From Roseovarius sp. (GTDB taxonomy: Bacteria; Pseudomonadota; Alphaproteobacteria; Rhodobacterales; Rhodobacteraceae): 7,023 bases of DNA. How positions within the stretch are numbered: the stretch's first letter is position 1; each line of letters starts with the position of its first letter. The notes beneath the pieces are model-generated. The model did no database searches and was not told the DNA's origin. It saw nothing but the letters and a program-made list of their open reading frames with translations. Both the position numbers and the translations under genes were made by a program. The stretch lies in NCBI GenBank assembly GCA_007125415.1, contig SLDH01000044.1:1-7023 (forward strand), written 5' to 3'. Below, one piece after another: positions 1 to 5,931 of this stretch.

Positions 1-4
1 AAAC

Positions 5-784
5 ATGTATCTTGAACGTGTCGTCTGGATTCTCGAAATCGTCACCCAGAAGGGCGAAGCGACGGTGTCGGAGATCTGCAGCCATTCGGACCTGCCCAAG
101 CCCACCGCCTACCGGCTTGTGCAGGATCTGGTGAATGTGGGCCTCTTGGAACCCGTCGCGCGCGGACGCTTCACACCCGGCACCCGGCTGCGGCAGATGA
201 CCTGGAGCGACCAGTCCGACCGTGCGCTGCTGGAGGTGATCGCGCCGGTGCTGAAGCAGGCCGCCGGCGATAACGGTGTCGCGTTCTTCCTGTCGCGGCT
301 GCGCGGCAGATCCGTGGAGATCACCCATGTCGAAACGCCGGATACGGGGGTGTCCTATCTCCATCCGGGGCTCGGCAAGCGGCCGCTGCATGCCTGCTCC
401 TGTTCGAAGGCGGTGGCCGCCTTTTCGCCGGGCCTGTTCCTGACTGGTGAAATGGAAGGCCGGCTGCGCGCCTATACCGAATTCACCCTGACCAGCGTCA
501 GTGACCTGCAGGCCGAGTTCGAGATCATCCGCAAGCGCGGTTTTGCGGAATGCGTGGAGGAAATCGAGCGCGGGATGTGCTCGGTCGCGGCCCCGCTTGC
601 GCCGGACGGGCCGGGCGCGCTGATGTCCGTCGGTGCGGCCGGGTCCGTCCGTGTGTTCACGCCTGCCTTCCGTGAGAAGATCGGCCCGAATATCTGCCGG
701 CTTGCGGCTGAAATATCGGCAAGCCTGGGCTGGCGCATCACGCAGGACGCCTTGGAAACAAGCCGTGCTGACATGTCCGCTTGA
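5..784 (+). CDS. IclR-family transcriptional regulator
   Basis: The 259-aa product has the two-part layout of IclR regulators. An N-terminal winged helix-turn-helix spans about residues 4-65, with SEICSHSDLPKPTAYRLVQD as the recognition region and GLLEP...GRFTPGTRL as the wing. A C-terminal effector-binding domain spans about residues 75-250, with family-typical stretches RPLHACSCSKAV (126-137) and RGFAECVEEIERGMCSVAAPL (near 178-198). Members bind operator DNA as dimers and respond to small metabolites, often aromatic or carboxylic acids; the ligand cannot be inferred here. The ATG lies only 4 bases into the window, so no ribosome binding site can be checked and the true start may lie upstream. 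Many relatives have 10-20 more residues before the HTH. The stop is TGA at 782-784. The regulated gene is probably to the left, outside the window, because an IS remnant follows on the right. Confidence 0.88.
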   Translation: MYLERVVWILEIVTQKGEATVSEICSHSDLPKPTAYRLVQDLVNVGLLEPVARGRFTPGTRLRQMTWSDQSDRALLEVIAPVLKQAAGDNGVAFFLSRLRGRSVEITHVETPDTGVSYLHPGLGKRPLHACSCSKAVAAFSPGLFLTGEMEGRLRAYTEFTLTSVSDLQAEFEIIRKRGFAECVEEIERGMCSVAAPLAPDGPGALMSVGAAGSVRVFTPAFREKIGPNICRLAAEISASLGWRITQDALETSRADMSA

Positions 785-824
785 GAAACGTCTTCTCGGT
801 ATGCCGCCCGCGACACAAGCGCGT

Positions 825-1034
825 CTACCGTGATGCGGCCGATGGGTCAGGCGGCGTCTGCATTTGACTGATCCATGTCATTGCGCAGGCGAGGTCGACG
901 AAGGCTTTGCATGAGCTGACGGTATTTTCGTATCGCAGTGCGATCCGGCGGAAACGCTTGATCCGGTTGAAGAAACACTCGCCGAGGTCGAGGCCTTGGG
1001 TTGGCGCGTCGGCGTCGTGTGGGAAGAGGGGAAG
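825..1034 (-). pseudogene. IS5-family transposase, C-terminal remnant
   Basis: Read on the minus strand, this segment carries a pattern typical of the C-terminal end of IS5-type (IS427/IS1031-like) DDE transposases. FPHDADAP is followed by GECFFNRIKRFRRIALRYEN, then KAFVDLACAMTWIS and a TAG stop at 827-825. The family pattern is E.xFNxxKxFRRxAxRYxK...AxxxLAxxxIWL, and the E-FF-N-K-RR-RY positions are all kept. The GE(C)FFN glutamate would be the catalytic E of the DDE triad. Only about 60 codons are recognisable. Upstream (1035-1190) no frame continues the transposase, so the N-terminal two thirds, including both catalytic aspartates, are gone or decayed. No terminal inverted repeats could be paired. 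The segment is a dead relic lying between the IclR gene and the antitoxin-like ORF. Assignment to the IS5 family is from motif memory and has not been searched. Confidence 0.7.
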
Positions 1035-1190
1035 CGCCGGGTGGCGGCACCTGAGTTCCGGACCCGACCGTGTCGGCCCTCTTGATGCGCCGCTCGCCAT
1101 GACGGCAAGCCTGTGTCGTCCGTCGGCAGTATCCTACATACTCGACAGGTGCTCCCGCGCCTTGCCTCAACATCGGAACGGACCGGGACG
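1035..1190. other. Non-coding or decayed spacer between two gene remnants
   Basis: Several short frames are open here on both strands, but none gives a recognisable protein. The stretch lies between the transposase tail and the antitoxin-like ORF. A toxin gene would be expected here if a HigB-HigA type pair had once been complete, but I could not identify toxin residues in any frame. Confidence 0.4.
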
Positions 1191-1313
1191 ATGACCCGAA
1201 AACCTGAAGAAAAGCTCGCCACCCTCGCACCCGACCGTCGGGCCGCAATCGAGGCGGAAGCCGATCGTCTCCATGCCGAATACCGGCAACAGGAAGAACA
1301 GCGGACGACCTGA
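1191..1313 (+). pseudogene. Truncated XRE/HigA-type antitoxin-like ORF (N-terminus only)
   Basis: A 40-codon ORF starts with ATG at 1191, preceded by a purine-rich GGACCGGGAC. Its residues 1-31 run MTRKPEEKLATLAPDRRAAI and then EAEADRLHAEY. This matches the N-terminal helical lead-in of a family of small XRE-type antitoxins, in which the helix-turn-helix normally follows as LxxLRxARxLTQxxLAexLG. Here the reading instead runs into RQQEEQRTT and a TGA stop (1311-1313), so the DNA-binding domain is missing. A shifted frame stays open to TAA at 1355-1357 (ending HIDDFAVE) but does not restore an HTH. The ORF is read as a gene broken by deletion beside the IS5 relic. An alternative is a genuine short hypothetical protein. 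No partner toxin was found upstream. Family assignment is from memory of similar sequences and is moderate at best. Confidence 0.42.
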
Positions 1314-1386
1314 AGCAAAATCAGAAAGACCACATCGACGATTTCGCCGTTGAGTAAGGTCGGCGCAGCCAGCTAGGCTGTGCCGC

Positions 1387-2043
1387 ATGAGCAAGATCCT
1401 CACACCCAGTAGCGGCCCCGACGATTGGCAACAGTTCCTCGCCGATCCGCAGAAGCAGTGGAAGCGTGGTTATTCCGCCATGGCCGCAGCCCTGTCGTGG
1501 GAAGCAGCAAAAGGCCTTCCGCCGGAGATCGCCGCACTACTTGGTCCCGGGGCGGAGCTTCTCTTCGCCATCCCCGAGCACAAGGTCGCCCTTCCTGGCG
1601 GGCGACGCGAAAGCCAGTGCGATGTCTTTGCCCTCGCCCGGGTCGGGGTTGAGACGATCGCGGTCGCGGTCGAAGCCAAGGTGGGCGAACCCTTCGGGCC
1701 GACGGTCGGGGAATGGATGGTCGGCGCCAGCGCGGGCAAGACAGAGCGGATCACCTTCATCCGCGAACTGCTCGGATTGCCGGATGGGTCGATCGACCAC
1801 GTCCGTTACCAGTTGCTCCACCGCACCGCTGCCGCCGTTCTCGAAGCGAACCGGTTCAAGACAGACCGCGCCGCGATGATCGTCCAGTCCTTTTCCCAGG
1901 AACACCGATGGTTCGAGGATTTCGCAGCATTCACCGGGCTGCTCGGGCTCGAAGCCGACCGCGGAAAACCGCTGCGACATATCCTGCCTTCCGGCAAACC
2001 GCTCGACCTTGGCTGGGCGGTTGGGTCATCCGAGTTTCTCTAG
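1387..2043 (+). CDS. DUF6946-type protein, PD-(D/E)XK nuclease-like
   Basis: The 218-aa soluble protein has no signal peptide or membrane segment. It begins MSKILTPSSGPDDWQQFLAD and contains IPEHKVALPGG (62-72), SQCDVFAL (76-83) and, after 12 residues, VEAKVGEPFGPTVGEW (95-110). This is the layout I recall for the DUF6946 family. The pairing of D79 with E96-A-K98 on consecutive predicted strands has the form of a PD-(D/E)XK phosphodiesterase core, so nuclease activity is plausible but inferred. Further conserved-looking blocks are VRYQLLHRTAAAV (near 139-151), SFSQEHRWFEDFAAF and the C-terminal LGWAVG. Length is close to full size for the family as I remember it. The upstream region lacks a clear Shine-Dalgarno sequence, so the start rests on the conserved N-terminal motif. 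The gene stands alone between the antitoxin-like relic and the 3' end of tRNA-Phe, in sequence that looks accessory. Substrate and role are unknown. Confidence 0.82.
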   Translation: MSKILTPSSGPDDWQQFLADPQKQWKRGYSAMAAALSWEAAKGLPPEIAALLGPGAELLFAIPEHKVALPGGRRESQCDVFALARVGVETIAVAVEAKVGEPFGPTVGEWMVGASAGKTERITFIRELLGLPDGSIDHVRYQLLHRTAAAVLEANRFKTDRAAMIVQSFSQEHRWFEDFAAFTGLLGLEADRGKPLRHILPSGKPLDLGWAVGSSEFL

Positions 2044-2130
2044 GCCTGCAAACCGTAAAAATCCGCGACTCCCCGGATGCCGCCGAGGGCACGAAAACCC
2101 GCGCCGGAACGCGAACGTCTCGCGAACAGA

Positions 2131-2145
2131 AAAAGTCCCACTTTT
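2131..2145. repeat. Short inverted repeat AAAAGT-CCC-ACTTTT
   Basis: A perfect 6-bp inverted repeat with a 3-base centre lies between the DUF6946 stop and the tRNA-Phe 3' end. It is A/T rich and lacks the GC stem expected of an intrinsic terminator. It might be a weak bidirectional stem or a protein-binding or recombination site; no function can be assigned. Confidence 0.4.
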
Positions 2146-2216
2146 GCCCAAGCGTGAAAACGGTGTGACGATTTCGCCCTGCAACCCATTGATATTATTC
2201 ACACCGGGAGGTGATT

Positions 2217-2291
2217 TGGTGCCCGGGGGCGGAATCGAACCACCGACACGAGGATTTTCAGTCCACTGCTCTACCCCTGAGCTACCCGGGC
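2217..2291 (-). tRNA. tRNA-Phe (anticodon GAA)
   Basis: Folding the minus strand by eye gives a complete 75-nt cloverleaf. The acceptor stem GCCCGGG pairs perfectly with CCCGGGC, followed by discriminator A and an encoded CCA (plus-strand TGG at 2217-2219). The D stem is GCTC/GAGC around a short AGGGGTA loop. The anticodon arm is GTGGA-CTGAAAA-TCCTC with anticodon GAA, and the T arm is GGTGG-TTCGATT-CCGCC. GAA reads UUC/UUU, so this is tRNA-Phe. The anticodon stem carries a U-U opposition at 28-42; all other stem pairs are Watson-Crick or G-U. The gene lies downstream of yacG in the same direction, and its 3' end faces the accessory segment on the left. Such tRNA 3' ends are common integration targets for mobile islands. 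Confidence 0.97.
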
Positions 2292-2323
2292 ACGGGTCAA
2301 CGCTGGCGCGTTCGGGTGGGCGT

Positions 2324-2352
2324 GTCTTAGGCGAGGGCGGGGGAGGTGTCCA
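2324..2352 (-). promoter_or_regulatory. Candidate sigma-70 type promoter for tRNA-Phe
   Basis: On the minus strand, TGGACA (2352-2347, 5 of 6 to TTGACA) is followed by exactly 17 bases and TAAGAC (2329-2324) as a loose -10. It sits in the gap between the yacG stop and the tRNA and would place the tRNA 5' end roughly 25-30 nt downstream of the start point. The -10 match is weak, so the tRNA could also be made by read-through from yacG. Confidence 0.42.
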
Positions 2353-2370
2353 GCGGTTTATCGGCAAAAA

Positions 2371-2562
2371 TCAGTGCAGTTCACCCTTTCCGTCAGCGAT
2401 CCTTTCGATCTCTTCCGCCGCCGCTTCCATGTCCTCGGGATCGCGTGAGGGTACGGCATATTGCCCCGAAAGCCACTTGCCGAGATCGATATCCGCACAG
2501 CGTCTGGAACAGAAGGGGCGAAACGCCGGTGCGCTTGTCCTGTGGCAGATGGGGCAACTCAT
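2371..2562 (-). CDS. yacG: DNA gyrase inhibitor YacG (zinc-ribbon protein)
   Basis: The 63-aa protein begins [20 protein letters not shown] and carries the four zinc-binding cysteines of YacG: C3 and C6 (CPIC), C18 and C22 (CSRRC). The stretch CADIDLGKWLSGQYAVP is also family-typical, and the C-terminus is acidic. Length equals the usual 55-65 aa. In E. coli the protein binds GyrB and inhibits gyrase, and I assume the same role here. The ATG at 2562 overlaps the TGA of the upstream RNase E/G gene as ATGA. A weak CTGGA just before it suggests translational coupling rather than a strong ribosome binding site of its own. It is the last protein gene of the infA-maf-RNase block, and tRNA-Phe follows 79 bp downstream. 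Confidence 0.93.
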   Translation of the reverse strand: MSCPICHRTSAPAFRPFCSRRCADIDLGKWLSGQYAVPSRDPEDMEAAAEEIERIADGKGELH

Positions 2563-3584
2563 TCCAGAAGATCTTTCAACGGGATACGGTCTCGCTTGCG
2601 TTGCAGTTCATAATGCCCCAGCGGGGTCCAGCCGACAAGGGCGGTCTCCACCTGATCGGTGCGGAATGCGGCGCGCAGGGCGGTCTCGAATGTCTTGCGA
2701 TCCTTCTTTGGCATCGGTGCAAGGTCGAGCGCGAGCTGCCCGCCGAGACCCCTGAGCCTGAGTTGACGGGGCAGGTCGCGCGCGGCAGCGATGTTCACCC
2801 TGAGGCCGGCGGCATGGCCGGTTTCATTGCCGGTATTCACATCCACCGCCACCAAGGCGCGGGTGGGCTCGATGAACATCGCAGCGCCGCCCGGCAGCGG
2901 CACCTGCGGCGAGGTGAGGCTCTCGATCTGATCGCGCACGCCCAGTGCTTCGAAGGAGCCCGGCTCCGTCACCACATCGGCAGGCTCGGCCCAATCGCGC
3001 CAGGCCAGCAGATGCGGGCTGTCGCCATCGGCCAGGGTCTCGGGTGCCCCCTCTGCATCGGCCATCACGGTGGCGGCGAGATCATGCATTGCGCGAATAT
3101 CCTCGGCGATCTCCTCCGGCCCGGCAACGGCACAGGCCGATCGCAGGATGAGGCCCATATCACTGCCGCCCATGGCCTCATGGGCGAGCATCAGCAGCCT
3201 GTCGCGCAGATCGTCATCGCGGATGCTGCGCGAGATATTGAGCCCCGCTGCGCCGGGCGTGACAATGGCATAGCGGCTCTTGAAGAGCAGCTTCGTGGTG
3301 ACCGGCACTGCCTTGCCCGGCTCGGCATGGCCGGTGACCTGCACGAGGATCGTCTGCCCGGGCGACAGGCCCTTCACCTGACGCAGGAACGCCTTGCCGG
3401 CAGGCGTTGTAACGAACATGCCTCCCTGCCCCTTCATGGGCCGGTCGGCCTGTGCCCGATAGATCGTTCCGGGGCGCGGCTGGTCACCACCATCCACAAG
3501 CAGATCCTGAAGCCGACCGTCCACCATGAGAGCCGCGGCCTCCCGACCGTCCAGATGATCGAGCACGATCTGACGACCCTTCAC
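2559..3584 (-). CDS. rng: Ribonuclease E/G family protein, compact form
   Basis: The 341-aa protein aligns in order with the RNase E/G catalytic region. An S1-like segment covers about residues 35-100. The DNase I-like part contains [20 protein letters not shown] (D248 in VDVNTG) and [19 protein letters not shown] (D287). D248 and D287 match the two metal-binding aspartates of E. coli RNase E (D303 and D346), so a 5'-end-sensing endoribonuclease acting on rRNA precursors or mRNA is likely. It is much shorter than E. coli RNase G (about 490 aa). It ends soon after the catalytic part at PLKDLLE and lacks the CPxC zinc-link cysteines. It starts at GTG (3584-3582), with GGAG 7 bases upstream (CGGAGCGAAACG then GTG). 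That start overlaps the TGA of maf, and its own stop overlaps the ATG of yacG, so it is the middle of a translationally coupled trio. The short form recurs in this genomic context in Rhodobacterales, as far as I recall. Confidence 0.92.
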   Translation of the reverse strand: MKGRQIVLDHLDGREAAALMVDGRLQDLLVDGGDQPRPGTIYRAQADRPMKGQGGMFVTTPAGKAFLRQVKGLSPGQTILVQVTGHAEPGKAVPVTTKLLFKSRYAIVTPGAAGLNISRSIRDDDLRDRLLMLAHEAMGGSDMGLILRSACAVAGPEEIAEDIRAMHDLAATVMADAEGAPETLADGDSPHLLAWRDWAEPADVVTEPGSFEALGVRDQIESLTSPQVPLPGGAAMFIEPTRALVAVDVNTGNETGHAAGLRVNIAAARDLPRQLRLRGLGGQLALDLAPMPKKDRKTFETALRAAFRTDQVETALVGWTPLGHYELQRKRDRIPLKDLLE

Positions 3585-4159
3585 CGTTTCGCTCCGAAAA
3601 GCGGATGTCCAGCTGCGCGCAGCAGGTTGGCGGTCTCGGCCAGGGGCAGCCCCACGACGCCCGTGAACGACCCTTTCAGCCAGGGCACGAAGGCACCCGC
3701 AGGCCCCTGGATGCCGTAGCCTCCCGCCTTGCCTTGCCAGTCACCGGAGGCAACATAGCTGTCGATTTCATCATCTGACAGCCGCTTCATCTTCACGGTG
3801 CTCACCACGTCCCGTTGCCATATCCGTGCACCACGCCGGACGGCGACGGCGGTGATCACCCGGTGGCGTCGCCCCGAGAGCGCGAGCAGGAAAGCTGTCG
3901 CCGTCTCCTCATCGGCCGCCTTGCCGAGGATCCGGCGCCCCATGGCGACGGTTGTATCGGCGGCGAGAACGACATCAGCCTCACCGGCCTGCACCGCTTC
4001 CACCTTTTGCAGCGCCATGCGGATGCAATAGGGGCGTGGCAACTCTCCCTCAAGGGGCGTCTCGTCGATGTCAGGCGGGCGGATATCATCGGCGGTGATG
4101 CCGATCTGCGCGAGCAGTTGCTGCCGGCGCGGGCTTCCGGATCCCAAGATGAAAGCCAC
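3581..4159 (-). CDS. maf: Maf family nucleoside triphosphate pyrophosphatase (YhdE-like)
   Basis: The 192-aa protein has the Maf signature blocks: [15 protein letters not shown] (6-20), [12 protein letters not shown] (63-74, with catalytic-site D68), GK at 79-80, SGRRHRVIT (95-103), [15 protein letters not shown] (144-158) and [11 protein letters not shown] (163-173). Maf proteins hydrolyse non-canonical or selected nucleoside triphosphates to monophosphates. SPRRxxLLxQIG with ADTTV looks closer to the YhdE-type dTTP/UTP pyrophosphatases than to the m7GTP-acting YceF type, by motif inference only. The start is GTG (4159-4157). An in-frame TAA lies only two codons upstream, so no earlier start is possible. 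No good Shine-Dalgarno is seen, and translation may be coupled to infA, whose stop is 14 bp away. Its TGA overlaps the GTG start of the RNase E/G gene. Confidence 0.94.
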   Translation of the reverse strand: MAFILGSGSPRRQQLLAQIGITADDIRPPDIDETPLEGELPRPYCIRMALQKVEAVQAGEADVVLAADTTVAMGRRILGKAADEETATAFLLALSGRRHRVITAVAVRRGARIWQRDVVSTVKMKRLSDDEIDSYVASGDWQGKAGGYGIQGPAGAFVPWLKGSFTGVVGLPLAETANLLRAAGHPLFGAKR

Positions 4160-4173
4160 GTTTTATCAGCAGC

Positions 4174-4392
4174 TTACTTGAAGCGGTAATTGATCCGACC
4201 CTTGGTCAGATCATAGGGCGTCATCTCGACCTGCACCTTGTCGCCTGCCAGAACCCGGATGCGGTTCTTGCGCATCTTGCCTGCCGTATGTGCGATGATC
4301 TCATGGCCGTTTTCAAGCTCGACCCGGAATGTCGCATTTGGCAGGAGTTCTTTCACGACACCGGGGAATTCGAGCGTATCTTCCTTGGCCAT
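4174..4392 (-). CDS. infA: Translation initiation factor IF-1
   Basis: The 72-aa protein begins [20 protein letters not shown] and ends with [13 protein letters not shown], the standard IF-1 sequence and length. It is one S1/OB-fold domain with the conserved core [22 protein letters not shown]-1 binds the 30S A site with IF-2 and IF-3 during initiation. The reading frame is open further upstream to an ATG at 4458. The ATG at 4392 is chosen because AAGGAG sits 5 bases before it and because the MAKEDTLEF start is universal in the family. It heads the compact run with maf, RNase E/G and yacG. The 93-bp gap before it, after the hydrolase stop, is the likely site of its promoter. Confidence 0.98.
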   Translation of the reverse strand: MAKEDTLEFPGVVKELLPNATFRVELENGHEIIAHTAGKMRKNRIRVLAGDKVQVEMTPYDLTKGRINYRFK

Positions 4393-4436
4393 GGTTTCTC
4401 CTTGATTGGGCACCCCCTGCGGGGCGGAATGCGCGT

Positions 4437-4465
4437 TAGATGGCGCTATTTCATGCATTTTTCAA
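4437..4465 (-). promoter_or_regulatory. Possible promoter for the infA block
   Basis: On the minus strand TTGAAA (4465-4460) is followed by 17 bases and CATCTA (4442-4437). The -35 is good and the -10 is poor (A and T at positions 2 and 3 only). The site lies in the A/T-richer part of the infA leader, about 45 bases before the start codon. It is offered as a candidate only. Confidence 0.28.
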
Positions 4466-4485
4466 GAAAATAATGCGCCTTGGGC

Positions 4486-5367
4486 TCAAAGCCGTTCAAC
4501 CATCACCGATGTGTCGCGCCCTGTCTGCTCGGACCAATGCGTGCGGTTCAGGACACGGCCATCGGCACGCACATGGGCAATGGCGGCAGGATCGACCTCG
4601 GCATAGGTCCAGCCGGGCTTGCACAACGTTCCCTCGGCGAGCACACCCGTATCGGGAAAGCCCACATCCGGCGGGCCGAAGATGCCGCCCGCTCCGGTGG
4701 TGATGTCGGCCACATCGGTCCAGGGGGCCTCTCCCACCAGCGAAGCCATGGCGCTCACGCATTGATTCTCCAGAGCGCGGGCCATCGCCCCGATGCGTAC
4801 GCGCCAATAGCCCGACAGCGCCTCCGTACAGGAGGGAACGAGCAGCAGGTCAGCCTCGGAAAGGCCACGGCCCAGCAGCGGAAATTCGCTGTCATAACAG
4901 ATCAGTATGCCGATGCGGCCCAACGCTGTCTCGAAGAGCTTGAGGGGCGCGCAGGGTGCCATGTCCATCGGATCGCGCTCGTAGCGCGTCATGATCTGCT
5001 TGTCCTGAAATCCGCGCCCGCCAGTGGGAGAAAAGAAATGCGCGCGGTTCACGGGGCGGGGGCCGAGCGCTGAATCAAAGACCGGCGCGGATGCGCCGAG
5101 GATATGCAGCTTGTGACGCGCCGCGAGGTCTGCATGCAGATCGTTCGCGTTGGCCATGCGGCTCGAGACGGCATGCAGGGCGCGCTCGGTATCGCCGGCC
5201 ACCTCGGGCCCGTCGAGCATCGCGAGCTCCATCGCGCCATATTCGGGGAAGACCAGCAATTCGGCCCCCTGACCGGCCGCTTGCGACACCCAGCTTTCGA
5301 TCTTGGCGGCATAGTCGGCCCATGTGGTGACCGGGTCGAGCGGATAGGCGGCGGTGGCAATCTTCAT
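4486..5367 (-). CDS. Carbon-nitrogen hydrolase (nitrilase superfamily)
   Basis: The 293-aa protein has the Glu-Lys-Cys triad of the nitrilase superfamily in order: E42 in LLVFPEYGAMEL, K123 in FQDKQIMTRYE and C157 in GILICYDSEFP. The superfamily hydrolyses or transfers non-peptide C-N bonds (amides, carbamoyl groups, nitriles). ICYDSEFP rather than a classical nitrilase CWE motif points to an amidase or carbamoylase-like member; the substrate cannot be read. The protein is cytosolic, with no signal peptide. The frame is open to 5628, but the ATG at 5367 is chosen because MKIATAAYPLDP is the standard first beta strand, GGAG lies 8 bases before it, and the upstream codons run into transposase-like debris. 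It is co-directional with infA but separated by 93 bp, so joint transcription is uncertain. Confidence 0.92.
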   Translation of the reverse strand: MKIATAAYPLDPVTTWADYAAKIESWVSQAAGQGAELLVFPEYGAMELAMLDGPEVAGDTERALHAVSSRMANANDLHADLAARHKLHILGASAPVFDSALGPRPVNRAHFFSPTGGRGFQDKQIMTRYERDPMDMAPCAPLKLFETALGRIGILICYDSEFPLLGRGLSEADLLLVPSCTEALSGYWRVRIGAMARALENQCVSAMASLVGEAPWTDVADITTGAGGIFGPPDVGFPDTGVLAEGTLCKPGWTYAEVDPAAIAHVRADGRVLNRTHWSEQTGRDTSVMVERL

Positions 5368-5504
5368 CGGGGGCTCCGGGCAGGGTGGAGGTGCTTTTCG
5401 CCCCCTTTGAGCACGGATCGGCGGCACTTGACCAGCCCCATCGGGTGGTCCGGTTTGAAGTTTCGTGCATGGTCGGTCACTGGTCTGTCGGGATGGTGCT
5501 TTCG

Positions 5505-5573
5505 CGTGCCGGTGGACGCTTCCCGGTATCCCAGAGCGTTGTGCGGTCGTTCGGCAAAGTAGTGGCGGCGCCA
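5505..5573 (-). pseudogene. Transposase C-terminal tail-like remnant
   Basis: Minus-strand reading gives WRRHYFAERPHNALGYREAS. The core ERPHNALGYR resembles the (Y)N..RPHSALGYrtP end of integrase-core (IS3/IS481-type) transposases. After this the frame continues (TGTRKHHPDRPV...) without further similarity to position 5364. Only about 20 codons support the call, and the family is uncertain. The upstream part of the same frame is antisense to another transposase-like tail, so the similarity stops abruptly at about 5570. Confidence 0.33.
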
Positions 5574-5575
5574 CT
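5561..5575. repeat. Perfect 15-bp palindrome at the junction of two IS relics
   Basis: AGTGGCG-G-CGCCACT is a perfect 7-bp inverted repeat around one central base. It lies exactly where the minus-strand tail and the plus-strand tail begin, and it makes both read W-R-R-H at the same place. This is directly visible. Its role as a recombination scar is inference. Confidence 0.6.
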
Positions 5576-5715
5576 TCACGACCGTCGAGGAGCTCAGGCA
5601 GGCGCTGGCCAGCTTTGCGGCCCCGCACAACGCCTCATGGCTCCGGGAGCGCCAAGGGGACGAAATACCCGATCAGATCAGGGCTGAACAAAAAGCCCGT
5701 GAACCCGAAGCCGCC
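5563..5715 (+). pseudogene. IS3-type transposase C-terminal remnant
   Basis: Plus-strand reading gives RRHFTTVEELRQALASF, then PHNASWLRERQG and IPDQIRAEQKAREPEAAT. This follows the C-terminal pattern of integrase-core transposases of IS3 type: F.(T/S)(V/L)EELRxAlxxFxxxYNxxWLxERxGxxTPxQxR. An in-frame TAG at 5560-5562 ends the frame upstream, so the catalytic domain is absent. The frame stays open downstream to TAA at 5839-5841, but past about 5715 no similarity is apparent. No start codon or ribosome binding site fits. It is a relic, with its 5' end at the palindrome shared with the opposite-strand tail. Confidence 0.5.
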
Positions 5716-5931
5716 ACGGGGGGGCAGGATGGCGGCATGATCAGCGCAACGCGCTGTCTCAAAACCGTGCTTCGGTACAGAGCAGACCTCAACCCAAGGA
5801 GCCGTCGCCTGATGAAATTTGCGAAGGATCCTTTACACTAACCCATTGCCTGACCCGCCCGGATGGGCAAAACTCGCAGCCGCAATCCCGATCACGCTCA
5901 AGAGAAGCCGGGCGCAAACTCAGAGGTCATC
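5716..5931. other. Spacer upstream of the DUF1045 gene; nothing clear
   Basis: This is mostly non-coding. Short frames are open, but none resembles a known protein. A small stem ACCG-TGCTT-CGGT lies near 5763-5775. No convincing promoter for the downstream gene was found; the stretch around 5820-5845 is A/T richer but lacks a paired -35/-10. Confidence 0.35.

Noticed and set aside
1541..1558. TTGGT-CCCGGGGCGG inside the DUF6946 gene resembling the tRNA 3' end (attachment-site repeat)
   Set aside because: The match is short, gapped and inside conserved coding sequence, and GC-rich strings of this kind recur by chance.
2009..2755. Plus-strand 248-codon frame spanning the tRNA
   Set aside because: It crosses a complete tRNA gene and yacG and has no recognisable domain.
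2346..3719. Plus-strand open frame of 457 codons running opposite yacG, the RNase gene and part of maf
   Set aside because: It lies antisense to three well-recognised genes, its translation is rich in H, G and R with no domain, and long antisense frames are common in high-GC coding DNA.
4393..4458. N-terminal extension of infA to an upstream ATG
   Set aside because: IF-1 begins MAKEDTLEF across bacteria, and AAGGAG sits just before the ATG at 4392; the added residues (MHEIAPSNA...) are not family sequence.
4480..5073. Plus-strand 197-codon frame
   Set aside because: It is antisense to the nitrilase-superfamily gene, whose catalytic triad is intact on the minus strand; the plus frame shows no known motif.
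5368..5628. N-terminal extension of the carbon-nitrogen hydrolase
   Set aside because: The first beta strand of the family starts at MKIATAAYP with its own ribosome binding site; the extension covers transposase-like debris.
5681..5698. GGGCT...AGCCC stem as a terminator
   Set aside because: It is only a 5-bp stem, has no T-run and lies inside the transposase-like reading frame.
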